A DNA stretch of 64,000 bases from the NCBI RefSeq assembly GCF_031180965.1, contig NZ_JAPSLH010000006.1, positions 124,001 through 188,000 of the forward strand. Direction: 5' to 3'. The position numbers were made by a program, and so were the translations under genes. How positions within the stretch are numbered: position 1 is the stretch's first letter; the number at the start of each line of letters is the position of its first letter. Below, piece by piece: positions 16,651 to 26,051 of the stretch. Under the pieces are notes generated by a model. It saw nothing but the letters and a program-made list of their open reading frames with translations, did not search any database and was not told the origin of the DNA. Origin of the DNA: Chelativorans sp. (GTDB lineage Bacteria > Pseudomonadota > Alphaproteobacteria > Rhizobiales > Rhizobiaceae).

Positions 16651-18684
16651 TTACACGCCGGCGATTGTAGCGATGCCCGAATCCTCCTGTACTCTCGAAC
16701 GGTACTCGGGGACGATATGTCGTAGGAGTTCCAGCGCCCGTCCAACATCCTCGCTATCGACCGCTGCTTCCAGACCGGCGAGAGTCCTCAGAAGCAAGGA
16801 GCGGTCGATAACACGAGGAGAAGCTACCACATATCCGTCGTCGGTTTTGGCCTCCTGAACCTCCGTCGAATCGAAAAGCTCCTCATACAGCTTTTCGCCA
16901 GGCCGCAGCCCGGTAAACACGATGTCGATGTCAACGCCGGGCCTAAAGCCGGCGAGCTGTATCATCCGCTCCGCCAGGTCCACGATCCGTACGGGTTTGC
17001 CCATATTGAGGACCATGATCTTTCCGCGTTCCTGCTTCGCCTTCAAGGCACGGGCGGAGGCGTGCAGGACGAGCCTGACGGCCTCAGGAATGGTCATGAA
17101 GTAACGCACGATCTGCGGATGGGTCACCGTGACAGGTCCGCCGGCAGTAATCTGCTCTTTGAAGCGCGGGACCACCGAGCCGTTGGAGCCCAGCACATTC
17201 CCGAAGCGAACCGTCTTGAAGCGCGTTCTTTCGGAGGCCAGATCCATGGCCTGACAGTAGATTTCAGCCGCTCTCTTCGTCGCCCCCATCACATTCGTCG
17301 GGTTCACCGCCTTGTCGGTGGAAATCATGATGAAGGTGGAGGCGCCGTTGGCCACTGCCGCATCAACGGTATTGCGGGTCCCCAGGACATTCGTCTTGAT
17401 CCCCTCGAGGGGATTCTCCTCGACGAGCGGCACATGTTTCAGCGCCGCAGCATGGAAGACGACCTCGGGCTTGTAGCGCTCGAAGATGCTGTTCAATCGA
17501 TGCCTGTCCCGCACGCTGACAAGTTGGGTAGCCAGGTCGAGATCGGGGAAGCGCTCACGGATCTCTGTATCCAGCAGATAGGCATTGTGCTCGGAATGGT
17601 CGGTGAGGACCAGGCGGCGTGGCTGGAATTGTGCGATTTGCCGCACAAGTTCTGACCCGATCGAACCACCGGCGCCGGTCGCGAGCACAATTTTGCCGCT
17701 GATGAGGTTTGCCACGCCGTCTATGTCAGTCTTTACCTCCGGCCGTCCCAGCAGGTCACTGAGTTCGATGGGCTTGGGGTCGATCAGCGTGTTGCTTGTG
17801 ATCGAGGCGGTTTCAGTGGGATTGGAGATGCGGGTAGTCTTCAGTCCGGCTGATATGGCGACTTCAAGGATCTGGCTCAGCCTTTGCCGGCTGGGGTTGT
17901 CTTCGGCAACGACGAGTTCCGTTACGGTGACGCCTTGACGTGCCAAACGGCGGACGACCTCGGGAAGCTCGGCGAGGCCGCCATAGATGCGAACACCCTG
18001 CATTGATGGGGAACGGGAGGACTCGTCCAGAATTCCCGCTATCGCAAACCGGCGCTCCCTGGCCCGGCGCGCCGCCCGGATGAAGCTCTCTGAGGCATTG
18101 GTGGACCCGAGGAGGAGAACCGTGCGCAGGCCGCTCTCCGCGCGTCGCCGGCCAAGCGGCTTCAGGAGATGGCCTTCGATTGCAAGCCGGTATATGACGC
18201 GAGGGCCGGCAAGGCCAGCGATGAGCAGGAAGGTTGTCAGCACCGGCACGCTCCGCGGCACGTTCTCGGCGCGCGAAACGAGGAAGGCTCCGATTGTGTA
18301 AACCAGAACCGCGAAAATAGCCGCTTTCGAAAGATTGAGCATCTCCGGGAGCGACACGAATCGCCAGGAACCCCGATGCACCGAGAAGGTGAAAAATGAG
18401 ATCGCGCTTACAGCCGCGAAAGCTAACGTCTTCTCCTCTATTCCCGGAACCAAGGTGACCATGGAGGGGCTGAAGACTAGCGCATATGCAGCAAGAAAAG
18501 ACACTGCGGCAATGCAAGTATCGAGAGCGAAGCTCGCCGTCCGCAAGGCTGTCAGGTTCAGCTTTCTGCTTCTCAAAACATGCCTCCGGAACAGTCGAGA
18601 GAGAGCATTCGGCGCTCGATGCTTCTGGGCTTCTCGTGGCACTCGTTTTATGTCCACCCGCCAACTCGCTAGCGGATAGCACAA
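16651..18684 (-). CDS. UDP-sugar 4,6-dehydratase, membrane-anchored (PglF/WbpM-like)
   Basis: This 677-residue protein has hydrophobic segments in its first 170 residues, a second nucleotide-binding region near 190-260, and a C-terminal SDR dehydratase domain from about 325. The dehydratase has the Rossmann motif ATGAGGSIGSELVRQI, AALKHVPLVEENP, and STDKAVNPTNVMGATKRAAE. There methionine takes the place of the usual catalytic tyrosine, as in PglF and WbpM. These enzymes convert UDP-GlcNAc to the 4-keto-6-deoxy sugar. With the PglE-, PglD- and PglC-like genes upstream in the operon, a bacillosamine-type product is likely. Start codon choice is uncertain by about 40 residues. It is the last gene of the operon. 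Confidence 0.88.
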   Translation of the reverse strand: MCYPLASWRVDIKRVPREAQKHRAPNALSRLFRRHVLRSRKLNLTALRTASFALDTCIAAVSFLAAYALVFSPSMVTLVPGIEEKTLAFAAVSAISFFTFSVHRGSWRFVSLPEMLNLSKAAIFAVLVYTIGAFLVSRAENVPRSVPVLTTFLLIAGLAGPRVIYRLAIEGHLLKPLGRRRAESGLRTVLLLGSTNASESFIRAARRARERRFAIAGILDESSRSPSMQGVRIYGGLAELPEVVRRLARQGVTVTELVVAEDNPSRQRLSQILEVAISAGLKTTRISNPTETASITSNTLIDPKPIELSDLLGRPEVKTDIDGVANLISGKIVLATGAGGSIGSELVRQIAQFQPRRLVLTDHSEHNAYLLDTEIRERFPDLDLATQLVSVRDRHRLNSIFERYKPEVVFHAAALKHVPLVEENPLEGIKTNVLGTRNTVDAAVANGASTFIMISTDKAVNPTNVMGATKRAAEIYCQAMDLASERTRFKTVRFGNVLGSNGSVVPRFKEQITAGGPVTVTHPQIVRYFMTIPEAVRLVLHASARALKAKQERGKIMVLNMGKPVRIVDLAERMIQLAGFRPGVDIDIVFTGLRPGEKLYEELFDSTEVQEAKTDDGYVVASPRVIDRSLLLRTLAGLEAAVDSEDVGRALELLRHIVPEYRSRVQEDSGIATIAGV

Positions 18685-18759
18685 TATCTGCAGTGTACAA
18701 AGAGGTAATGCAGCCCTCCCTGTTCCGACGGCTCAACTCCCGTCGCCCTAAACTCCCCG

Positions 18760-20016
18760 TCAGCCCCACTCCCCGCGTACCGGCGGCTCTGCTGGTAGGC
18801 TGCTGCGGACAGTCCATCTCGACGATTTCTCCGCTGCTCTTAGAACAACACCGATGGTTTCAGCAGTCTGTTGCAACTCGTTCGGCTTGAGAGTGGGGTG
18901 AACTAGGAACATCAAACTCGTTTCGCCAAGTTCCCGAGCGACAACAAGACGTTCCTTTGGCCGCCACGGTGTCCCTTCGAACGCGCGCTCAAGATAAACC
19001 TCAGAACAGGAGCCTTGGTAGCAAGGTACCGCGCGCGCCTCGATTTCATGTATGATCCGGTCGCGGCTCCAGCCCTCCGCCAAGTTCTCTGGACGGACAT
19101 AGGCGTAGAGCTTGTAGAATGCGTGGCGCGACCCGCTTTCATTGCCAGGCAGCGGAGCGCGAATTGGGCCTTCGTCTTCCGCAAAGCGCACGAGCGCCTG
19201 GTGGATCAAGGCTGCATTGGCTGCCCGGGCCGCCGTCCACGCCGCCATTCGTCTCAGTTGGATACGTCCGATGGCCGCTTGCACTTCGGTCATGCGCCAG
19301 TTGGTGCCGAAGCTGTCGTGCAACCAACGAAAACCCCGCGGATGGCTACGCTCATAGACCGCCTCCCAGCTCTTGCCATGATCCTTGAACGACCACATGC
19401 GAGACCACAGGTCGCGATCTTCGGTGGTGACCATGCCACCTTCGCCTCCAGTGCTCATGATCTTGTCCTGGCAGAATGACCAAGCACCGACGTGGCCAAT
19501 CGTTCCCACCGATCGCCCCTTATAGCGAGCACCATGCGCCTGGGCACAATCCTCTATGACTTTGATGTCGTTTGGTTGGGCCAGTTGCATGATAGGGTCC
19601 ATGTCGCATGGCCAGCCAGCAAGGTGTACTACGATTATCGCTCTGGTGCGCGGGGTCAGAACTCTGGCAATCGTCTCCGCACTGATATTACCGCTGTCGG
19701 GATCGACATCCGCGAAGATCGGAGTCGCACCTGCATTCACCACGCAGGAGACCGAGGCGAGGAAGGTTCGCGGTGTGACGACAACCTCGTCTCCTGGACC
19801 TATTCCAAGTCCGTGAAGCGCCAGGTCCAGCGCCACCGTGCCGTTGGTGAGTGCGATGGCATAGCGCGATCCAACCCATTGCGCGAATTCGCTCTCAAAG
19901 GCCCGGCACTCTTCTCCGGTCCAATAATTTACCCGATTTGAGCGAAGAACCCGGGAAACCGCCTCCACCTCTTCTTCTGAGAAGGAAGGCCATGGGGAAA
20001 AGGGGGTATTGAGCAA
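18760..20016 (-). CDS. DegT/DnrJ/EryC1/StrS aminotransferase (PglE-like)
   Basis: This 418-residue PLP enzyme has the family landmarks YWTGEECRAFESEFA, LTNGTVALDLALHGLGIGPG near residue 57, VIEDCAQAHGARYKG, and WSFCQDKIMSTGGEGG, where the lysine should carry PLP. SFGTNWRMTEVQAAIG follows. Members transfer an amino group to 4-keto-6-deoxy nucleotide sugars. Its neighbours are a 4,6-dehydratase, a NeuD-type acetyltransferase and a PglC-type transferase, which matches PglE of the bacillosamine pathway. The last 20 residues look like a non-conserved tail. The gene starts 11 bp after the acetyltransferase stop. Confidence 0.88.
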   Translation of the reverse strand: MLNTPFSPWPSFSEEEVEAVSRVLRSNRVNYWTGEECRAFESEFAQWVGSRYAIALTNGTVALDLALHGLGIGPGDEVVVTPRTFLASVSCVVNAGATPIFADVDPDSGNISAETIARVLTPRTRAIIVVHLAGWPCDMDPIMQLAQPNDIKVIEDCAQAHGARYKGRSVGTIGHVGAWSFCQDKIMSTGGEGGMVTTEDRDLWSRMWSFKDHGKSWEAVYERSHPRGFRWLHDSFGTNWRMTEVQAAIGRIQLRRMAAWTAARAANAALIHQALVRFAEDEGPIRAPLPGNESGSRHAFYKLYAYVRPENLAEGWSRDRIIHEIEARAVPCYQGSCSEVYLERAFEGTPWRPKERLVVARELGETSLMFLVHPTLKPNELQQTAETIGVVLRAAEKSSRWTVRSSLPAEPPVRGEWG

Positions 20017-20027
20017 GGCTTCACCCT

Positions 20028-20663
20028 CTATCTAGAGTATCTGAGTGGACGCGCCGGCACGCCAACGTACACCATGTCTCCGGGAAGATCCGTCACGACC
20101 GCCGCTCCGACTCCAATAACCGCATCATCACCGATCTTTACACCTTGCCGAACCGAACAGCCTGTCCCTAGCCATGATCGAGCGCCCACCGAGACGTTGC
20201 CCGACAGCGTGGCGCCCGGCGCGATGTGGCTAGCAACGCCGATTGTGCAATCATGATCTATCCGCGCACCGGTGTTGATGATTGCGGCGTCGAAGATGTG
20301 AGCTCCGGCGTTGATCACCGCCCCTGGCGCTACCAAGACGCCCGCACCCATGGACGCAGAGTGGCTGACGACCGCTGATGGATGAGCTACAGAGGGCGTT
20401 TCATAGCCCGCGTGCCGAAGTCGCTCAAAGAGCTCCAGACGCTTTAGGTTGTTCCCGATCGCTGCCATTGCGGCAGGCCATACCTGCACCAACTCTTCCA
20501 GCATCGCCATTGGACCAAGAACCGAAAACGGGGCCCGATTGCCGACCCCGCTCTGCGGGTCATCATCAAGAAACGCGATGGTAGTGTACCCACTTGCACG
20601 GGCGACATCCGCAACTACACGACCGTGCCCGCCGCTCCCAAGGATCAGCAAAGACCTGCTCAT
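20028..20663 (-). CDS. NeuD/PglD-type sugar N-acetyltransferase
   Basis: This 211-residue protein has an N-terminal nucleotide-sugar-binding Rossmann domain (LLILGSGGHGRVVADVARAS, about 5-24). A left-handed beta-helix of hexapeptide repeats follows (about 100-205, for example GAGVLVAPGAVINAGAHIF and GATLSGNVSVGARSWLG). The INTGARIDHDCTIG segment carries the histidine expected to be catalytic. PglD of this fold acetylates the 4-amino sugar made by PglE. The start overlaps the end of the PglC-like gene by 4 bp, showing tight coupling. Confidence 0.88.
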   Translation of the reverse strand: MSRSLLILGSGGHGRVVADVARASGYTTIAFLDDDPQSGVGNRAPFSVLGPMAMLEELVQVWPAAMAAIGNNLKRLELFERLRHAGYETPSVAHPSAVVSHSASMGAGVLVAPGAVINAGAHIFDAAIINTGARIDHDCTIGVASHIAPGATLSGNVSVGARSWLGTGCSVRQGVKIGDDAVIGVGAAVVTDLPGDMVYVGVPARPLRYSR

Positions 20664-21259
20664 GGCAGTTGGCGTGTGCCGGTGAAAGCCGGCATAGTCG
20701 CTTCACCATCCGCCGAAATTCCTGTCCGGGTTATTACTTTAGTGATAGTCATAGCCAGGATCTTCATATCCAGCCAGAGTGACTGATTGTCTACATACCA
20801 CACGTCGTAGGCGAATTTTTCTTCCCACGAGAGAGCGTTGCGACCGTTGACCTGCGCCCAGCCGGTCAGACCAGGACGCACTTCGTGGCGGCGTGCCTGC
20901 TCATTCGAATAGAGTGGAAGATACTCCATCAGCAGCGGTCGCGGCCCGACGAGGCTCATGTCCCCCTTCAACACGTTCCACAATTCCGGCAACTCGTCCA
21001 GGCTGGTTGAACGCAAAAAGCGGCCGAACTCGGTGAGACGCTCGGAATCTGGAAGCAGCGTGCCGTCAGCCCGACGCGCATCAGTCATCGTCCTAAACTT
21101 CAGCAGTTGGAAGGGCCTCGCGTTCTTCCCGGGCCTTGTTTGACGGAATATTGAGGGGCTGCCCAGCCTCAGGCGGACCAGCGAAGCAATGACGGCGATA
21201 AGCGGCAGAAGGAGAAGCAAAAGGAGCGCGGAACCGACAATGTCCACGAAGCGCTTCAT
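20660..21259 (-). CDS. initiating sugar-phosphate transferase (PglC-like)
   Basis: This 199-residue monotopic phosphoglycosyl transferase has one N-terminal hydrophobic segment (MKRFVDIVGSALLLLLLLPL). The catalytic domain follows with FRTMTDARRADG, then TSLDELPELWNVLKGDMSLV, carrying the Asp-Glu dyad, and GPRPLLMEYLPLYS and RPGLTGWAQVNGR. At about 200 residues it is the small PglC type rather than the large WbaP type. It would transfer a sugar phosphate from a UDP-sugar to undecaprenyl phosphate and so start glycan assembly at the inner membrane. It overlaps both neighbours by 4 bp. Confidence 0.92.
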   Translation of the reverse strand: MKRFVDIVGSALLLLLLLPLIAVIASLVRLRLGSPSIFRQTRPGKNARPFQLLKFRTMTDARRADGTLLPDSERLTEFGRFLRSTSLDELPELWNVLKGDMSLVGPRPLLMEYLPLYSNEQARRHEVRPGLTGWAQVNGRNALSWEEKFAYDVWYVDNQSLWLDMKILAMTITKVITRTGISADGEATMPAFTGTRQLP

Positions 21260-22527
21260 TGTGATATCTCCGCAGGCTGAGCTTGTTTCAAGACAGAATG
21301 CAGCAACTTTGCTAGAGTTCTTGTCCCCCGATCGAACGACAACTGCTCATTATAAAACCTGCGCGCGTTCGCGCCAAGTCTTGCCAATTCCTCAGGAGGG
21401 AGACCGGCCAGATTGCAGGCCGCTTCCGCCAGTCTTTGTGGGTCCTGCGGCGGCACCACGATTCCGCCACCAGCGCGTCGGATCAACTCTGCCGCGTCAC
21501 CCTCGACTGCCATGATGATGGGCTTGCCTGCAGCCATGTAGGCCTGCGTCTTAGACGGGATGGTGACCGTAAACAGCGGATCAGCCCTCAAGTGCACCAG
21601 CAAGCACTCAGCTGCGGAAAGGTATGCCCCGACATCCGCCATGGGCACGCGCGGAAGGAATCTGACATTGCCTAGCTTTTCCCGCTCGACCCTCAATTTC
21701 AAGTGATCGAGTTCGATGCCAGAACCGAGCAGCCAGAACTCTATCTCTGGCCGCTCCTCAGCGACGATCGCTGCGGCGTCAAGAACAGAGTCCAGAGCCT
21801 GCGCCGCTCCCATATTCCCGGCGAAAAGCACTCTGAACTTCCCGGGGACATTGAAAGCTTCGGGTGTAGTCCCCGTGGACGCCCTTGCGACAGTCTCATC
21901 TGCCCAATTCGGGACCACGCTGATTTTAAAATCCGGCACGTCGCGCGCAATGAGCAGCCTGCGGAAACCTTCCGATATGACCGAGATCCTATCAACTCCT
22001 CGCCACGTCCAACGGCATACAAGGCCGACGATCCTGAGCACACCTTCGCTCGTGATCATGCCTGTTGCTCGCAATGTGTCGGGCCACATGTCCTGAATAT
22101 CAAGGACCACCGGTGTCCGCTTAATAATCCGCGCGGCGGCGGCTGCTACTGCGGTGGTGAGAGGCGGGTGGTAAGCATAAATGACATCGCAACGGCGCAT
22201 GCCAAACGTCAGGTACAGTGTCGCCGAGATGAAGAAGCTGGCGTAGTTCAGGATTCTGCCGAGCTTACTGCTGTCATGACTTGGATAAAGGGCCAACCTC
22301 GTAAGCCGAAAGTCGCCGAAATCCTGCCGCTGAATTGGCCGGACGCGGTAGCGGTCATAAACCTTCCCTCCGGGATAATTTGGAAAACCAGTCACGACTT
22401 CGACGTCAAACCCAAGTTCGCTCAGTCGGCGCGCAAACGCAGCTCCTTTCAACGCCGGCTCTGGATCGAACCATTGCGTCAGGAAGATCAAACGTGGCTT
22501 TCTTGCTTCGGCCTGGTGCCGCGTCAT
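21256..22527 (-). CDS. family 4 glycosyltransferase (WbuB-like)
   Basis: This 423-residue GT-B enzyme begins with LIFLTQWFDPEPALKGAAFA and has VVTGFPNYPGGKVY near residue 40, PVVLDIQDMWPDTL near 135 and VVPNWADE near 205. FAGNMGAAQALDSVLDAA follows, and the donor site contains the late segment AYMAAGKPIIMAVEGD. The pattern is that of WbuB/CapL-type enzymes, which transfer N-acetyl-L-fucosamine. The genes just upstream in the operon make UDP-FucNAc, which supports that donor. It overlaps the epimerase gene and the PglC-like gene by 4 bp each. Confidence 0.88.
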   Translation of the reverse strand: MTRHQAEARKPRLIFLTQWFDPEPALKGAAFARRLSELGFDVEVVTGFPNYPGGKVYDRYRVRPIQRQDFGDFRLTRLALYPSHDSSKLGRILNYASFFISATLYLTFGMRRCDVIYAYHPPLTTAVAAAAARIIKRTPVVLDIQDMWPDTLRATGMITSEGVLRIVGLVCRWTWRGVDRISVISEGFRRLLIARDVPDFKISVVPNWADETVARASTGTTPEAFNVPGKFRVLFAGNMGAAQALDSVLDAAAIVAEERPEIEFWLLGSGIELDHLKLRVEREKLGNVRFLPRVPMADVGAYLSAAECLLVHLRADPLFTVTIPSKTQAYMAAGKPIIMAVEGDAAELIRRAGGGIVVPPQDPQRLAEAACNLAGLPPEELARLGANARRFYNEQLSFDRGTRTLAKLLHSVLKQAQPAEISQ

Positions 22528-23678
22528 GGCGTCAGGTCATTCTGACGTATGCCGTCCCATGCATTCGACAGTTTCGCCGTGCCTAGGATCAGACTGACAA
22601 CACGCTCGGAAGTATTCCCTATGCAATAATCGCCCGGCACCGGGTGCGGTTGTCCCGCGGCTTCGCGCTCCCTGAACATGAGGGTTACCGCGTCCACCCC
22701 CCTAAGGATTGCCTCTCGGTCCAGACCTGTAACTACGACACAGCCAACATCCAACGCCTCGGGCCGTTCTATAGCGTCGCGGGGGGTAACCGCTGGGAAC
22801 CCCAGTATCGAAGCTTCCTCTGCTATAGTGCCGCTGTCGGATAGCGCGCAATAGGCTGACATTTGCAGGCGGTTATAGTCATGGAAGCCAAAGGGCTTAA
22901 GGAATTGGATTCGGCGATCAGTCGTGCTGCCGAGCGATTGCAGACGTTTGCGTGTCCGCGGGTGAGTAGATACGATCACGGGCATGTCGAAGCGCTCCGC
23001 AAGCGCACTCAATACCCCCACCAGGCAGGTCAGGCGGGCGCTGCTATCCACGTTCTCTTCGCGATGTAAGGATACGATGAAGTAGCCCCTGCGCTCCAGC
23101 TGAAGCCGCTCAAGTACATTCGATGCTTCTATACGCTCCCGATAGTACTCCAACACCTCGCGCATCGGTGAGCCCGTAAGATAGATGCGCCGGTGCGCGA
23201 TGCCCTCGGAGAGAAGGTGGCGACGGGCATGTTCGGTATAGACCAAGTTAAAATCGGAAATGTGATCAACGATCTTGCGGTTGGTTTCCTCCGGCACATT
23301 CCGGTCGAAGGAGCGGTTTCCAGCCTCCATGTGATAAACCGGTATTTTCATGCGCCGTGCAATGATCGAGGATATGGCGGAATTGGTATCGCCCAGCACC
23401 AAGATCGCATCGGGGCTTTCGCTGGCAATTACCCGCTCACTCTCCTCCAGTATCTTTCCTAGGGTATGTCCCAGCGACCCGCCACCCGTGCCCAGAAAAT
23501 AGTCAGGGCGACGCACACCCAGGTCTTCAAAGAATACCTCATTCAGCTCGTAATCGTAGTTCTGCCCAGTATGCACGATGCGGTGGTCGCAATGTTGGTC
23601 CAGACGCGCCATCACCCTGGACAGCCGGATGATTTCCGGCCGCGTTCCAAGGATGGTCATGACTTTCAGCATCGCCAT
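22524..23678 (-). CDS. wbjD: UDP-N-acetylglucosamine 2-epimerase family, WbjD/FnlC-like
   Basis: This 384-residue non-hydrolysing epimerase has MTILGTRPEIIRLSRVMARL at the start, RIVHTGQNYDYELNEVFFED, and LVLGDTNSAIS. VYHMEAGNRSFDRNVPEETN, VSLHREENVD and DSGTIAEEASILGFPA follow. The sequence fits the WbjD/FnlC/Cap5G subgroup, which performs the C2 epimerisation that yields UDP-N-acetyl-L-fucosamine. It follows the CapF-like gene with a 1-bp gap. Plain WecB function (UDP-ManNAc formation) is the alternative, but the two upstream genes favour FucNAc. Confidence 0.9.
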   Translation of the reverse strand: MAMLKVMTILGTRPEIIRLSRVMARLDQHCDHRIVHTGQNYDYELNEVFFEDLGVRRPDYFLGTGGGSLGHTLGKILEESERVIASESPDAILVLGDTNSAISSIIARRMKIPVYHMEAGNRSFDRNVPEETNRKIVDHISDFNLVYTEHARRHLLSEGIAHRRIYLTGSPMREVLEYYRERIEASNVLERLQLERRGYFIVSLHREENVDSSARLTCLVGVLSALAERFDMPVIVSTHPRTRKRLQSLGSTTDRRIQFLKPFGFHDYNRLQMSAYCALSDSGTIAEEASILGFPAVTPRDAIERPEALDVGCVVVTGLDREAILRGVDAVTLMFREREAAGQPHPVPGDYCIGNTSERVVSLILGTAKLSNAWDGIRQNDLTP

Positions 23679-23679
23679 G

Positions 23680-24807
23680 TCAGTTTTCCCCCACAGGGTC
23701 GGCGTACGTATCAGGCGCGGTAGGGTCGAAGACGTCGTGGGTCCAAAACAAGGTCAGCAAGGGTTTGGAGCCAACATTCTCAATGCTGTGGGTATGGAGC
23801 GTTGGCATGTCGACTGCGGCAGGCTGCTGCCCGCGGACGCGGTATTCCCATATTGGCCCGCCTAGAACCCGTCGGATGCGTATGATCGCTTCGCCTTCGA
23901 GCACGAGGAAGCGCTCAACCTTCTGAAGATGAAAATGGTTGCCGCGCGTTATGCCTGGGTCCGTCCAACTCAGAAAGGTTTGGCCGCCACCCCCCCCCTT
24001 AGCCGCTTCGAACAGAACGCCCCGCGCGTCAACATTGAGCTTCAATGTCCGAGGAAATCGGTGTGGATAGAGAACGATACGATAACTATTGAAGAGCTCA
24101 ACATTAAATGCGTCCGAAAGATCGGGAAAGACGTTGCTTTCGTAAGCGCAATGGAAATCTTCTATGCGGGCCAGCAATTCCGCAACCGGGGTGTGGCGGC
24201 CGGGGGGGCGGACAACGCCGGCAACTCCCTCGACGGCCGCGTGGATCGCGATACGGGCTGCCTCTCCCGCGTGGAGAAGTTGCACCTCTGCACCAGGCGA
24301 GGCGTTGGAGGGCTCGCCATAGATCACCTGGTGCACGAAAGTAGCGGTGACATTGTTGTAAAACGGCCGGGCCCCTTCACCAAAGATGTGGGGCAATATG
24401 AGATCTGTGAAGCTTGGCGCAAAGTCAGATAGAATTTCGCCTGCACGGCGTTTGCTTCGGCCGTAGGGCGTGTCGGATAGCGCGTGAGTCGAGTTCGCGT
24501 AGACTATATGGGGACAGGAACCTGCCTCGCGGCAGGCTGACACCAGCGCTTCGGCAATAGCCGGATTGGCGCGCTCCACATCATCGTTGGGCCCGCGGTT
24601 AACCCCGGCAAAATGAAGCACCGCGTCAGCCTCGACAACGGCTTTTCGCAAGGATATGGGGTCGGAGAAGGTTGAGTGGTCAACCCTTACGATCGCGAAT
24701 GGCTCCGGCTCACCTTTGAACCGTGCAGCACAATTGCTCGCGTGCAAACGTACAGCAGCGTGCCAACCGAGCAGCCCGCCGGCTCCGGTGACGACAATAC
24801 GTCTCAT
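23680..24807 (-). CDS. wbjC: bifunctional epimerase/reductase with cupin domain, WbjC/CapF-like
   Basis: This 375-residue protein has an N-terminal SDR domain (RRIVVTGAGGLLGWHAAVRL). A C-terminal cupin follows (about 265-370, with TFLSWTDPGITRGNHFHLQK, VERFLVLEGEAIIRIRR and MPTLHTHSIENVG). This two-domain layout is diagnostic of CapF/WbjC/FnlB, where the cupin epimerises C3 and the SDR domain reduces the 4-keto group to give UDP-N-acetyl-L-talosamine. The ATG at 24807 was chosen because it overlaps the wbjB stop as ATGA; an in-frame start 15 bp upstream also exists. Confidence 0.92.
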   Translation of the reverse strand: MRRIVVTGAGGLLGWHAAVRLHASNCAARFKGEPEPFAIVRVDHSTFSDPISLRKAVVEADAVLHFAGVNRGPNDDVERANPAIAEALVSACREAGSCPHIVYANSTHALSDTPYGRSKRRAGEILSDFAPSFTDLILPHIFGEGARPFYNNVTATFVHQVIYGEPSNASPGAEVQLLHAGEAARIAIHAAVEGVAGVVRPPGRHTPVAELLARIEDFHCAYESNVFPDLSDAFNVELFNSYRIVLYPHRFPRTLKLNVDARGVLFEAAKGGGGGQTFLSWTDPGITRGNHFHLQKVERFLVLEGEAIIRIRRVLGGPIWEYRVRGQQPAAVDMPTLHTHSIENVGSKPLLTLFWTHDVFDPTAPDTYADPVGEN

Positions 24808-25832
24808 CCTCGCGTTGACCAAGCTTCGAGCTCGGCACGAATCTCTGGAAGTGACAGAAGCAATGCCTTGATGCCGTTTATGTCGAGGCGTTCTGTGTTA
24901 TGGGAGTGATAATCGTGCTGCTCTACCACGTGTGTATCGCCCTCGCTGAAATAGGCGCGGTAGTTGAGATCACGATCGTCCATGCAAATGCGGTAGTAAT
25001 TGACCATGTCTTCGCTTTGCGCGAGTTCCTGCGCGCTCACCAGCGTTTCATACAGTTTTTCGCCGTGGCGCCAACCGATTACCTCCACGGGGTGTTCAGG
25101 GCGGTCGAACAATTCCTTCAACGCGGTCACCAAGTCTGCGATGGTAGCAGCCGGTGCCTTTCGGACGAAAAGATCACCTTGCCGCGCATGCTGGAACGCA
25201 TGATGTACCAGCGCGACCGAGTCGCGTAGCGGCATGAGAAACCGAGTCATGGTCGGCTCGGTGATGGTGATCGGCGTTCGAGACTTGATCTGCCGTATAA
25301 AAAGCGGAATCGCTGAGCCGCGGGAATACATCACATTCCCATACCGGACCAGTGAGATCGTGGTCGCTGCCGCCGGGCCGAGGGAGCGCGCCACCGCCTG
25401 GGCGAGTTTTTCCATCATTGCCTTGGAGATTCCCATTGCATTGACAGGAAACACCGCCTTGTCGGTCGATAGGCAGACGACGTTGCGAACGCCTGCAGCC
25501 ACTGCCGAGTGCAGGACGTTCTCGGAACCGAGTATGTTGGTACGGACCGCCTCCAGGGGAAAGAACTCGCAGGAAGGCACTTGCTTTAGGGCTGCAGCAT
25601 GAAAGACATGATCTACGCCAGCCATGGCGCGGTCGACACTGTCGCGGTCGCGTATGTCACCGATATAGAAGCGCAGGCGGGGATCACGTATCTCCGTCCT
25701 CAGTGCATCCTGCTTCTCCTCGTCGCGGCTGAGTACACGCACTTCGCCTACACCTGAGCTTAGCAGGTCCCGGAGCATGGTCTTGCCAAACGAGCCCGTG
25801 CCACCGGTGATGAGAACACATTCGTATTGCAT
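24804..25832 (-). CDS. wbjB: UDP-GlcNAc 4,6-dehydratase/5-epimerase, WbjB/CapE-like
   Basis: This 342-residue SDR enzyme has the Rossmann motif VLITGGTGSFGKTMLRDLL (about 6-24), HAAALKQVPSCEFFP near residue 80, and STDKAVFPVNAMGISKAMME. Methionine again takes the tyrosine position of the triad, as in CapE/WbjB. RYGNVMYSRGSAIPLF and WRHGEKLYETL follow. It starts UDP-FucNAc synthesis from UDP-GlcNAc. It is the first gene of an eight-gene minus-strand operon with mostly 4-bp overlaps. The upstream 220 bp must hold the operon promoter; I see no convincing -35/-10 pair. Confidence 0.92.
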   Translation of the reverse strand: MQYECVLITGGTGSFGKTMLRDLLSSGVGEVRVLSRDEEKQDALRTEIRDPRLRFYIGDIRDRDSVDRAMAGVDHVFHAAALKQVPSCEFFPLEAVRTNILGSENVLHSAVAAGVRNVVCLSTDKAVFPVNAMGISKAMMEKLAQAVARSLGPAAATTISLVRYGNVMYSRGSAIPLFIRQIKSRTPITITEPTMTRFLMPLRDSVALVHHAFQHARQGDLFVRKAPAATIADLVTALKELFDRPEHPVEVIGWRHGEKLYETLVSAQELAQSEDMVNYYRICMDDRDLNYRAYFSEGDTHVVEQHDYHSHNTERLDINGIKALLLSLPEIRAELEAWSTRG

Positions 25833-26051
25833 TGTTCACTGTCATGATTTGCGTTGGTGGGCCGTATACCCCGAGCCGCAGGGCATAGTAAAGCACGAGT
25901 AGACCCGCTCAACATTGGTCACCGTGCTTCGGCTCGAGTTCGGAATGCGACGGCGCACGAACCCAGAGCGACTTCATCACGAACATGCAAACGGTTCGCA
26001 AGGAAACACAACGTGACGAACTCGGAGGTACATCAGATGCGGGTTAGGTTC

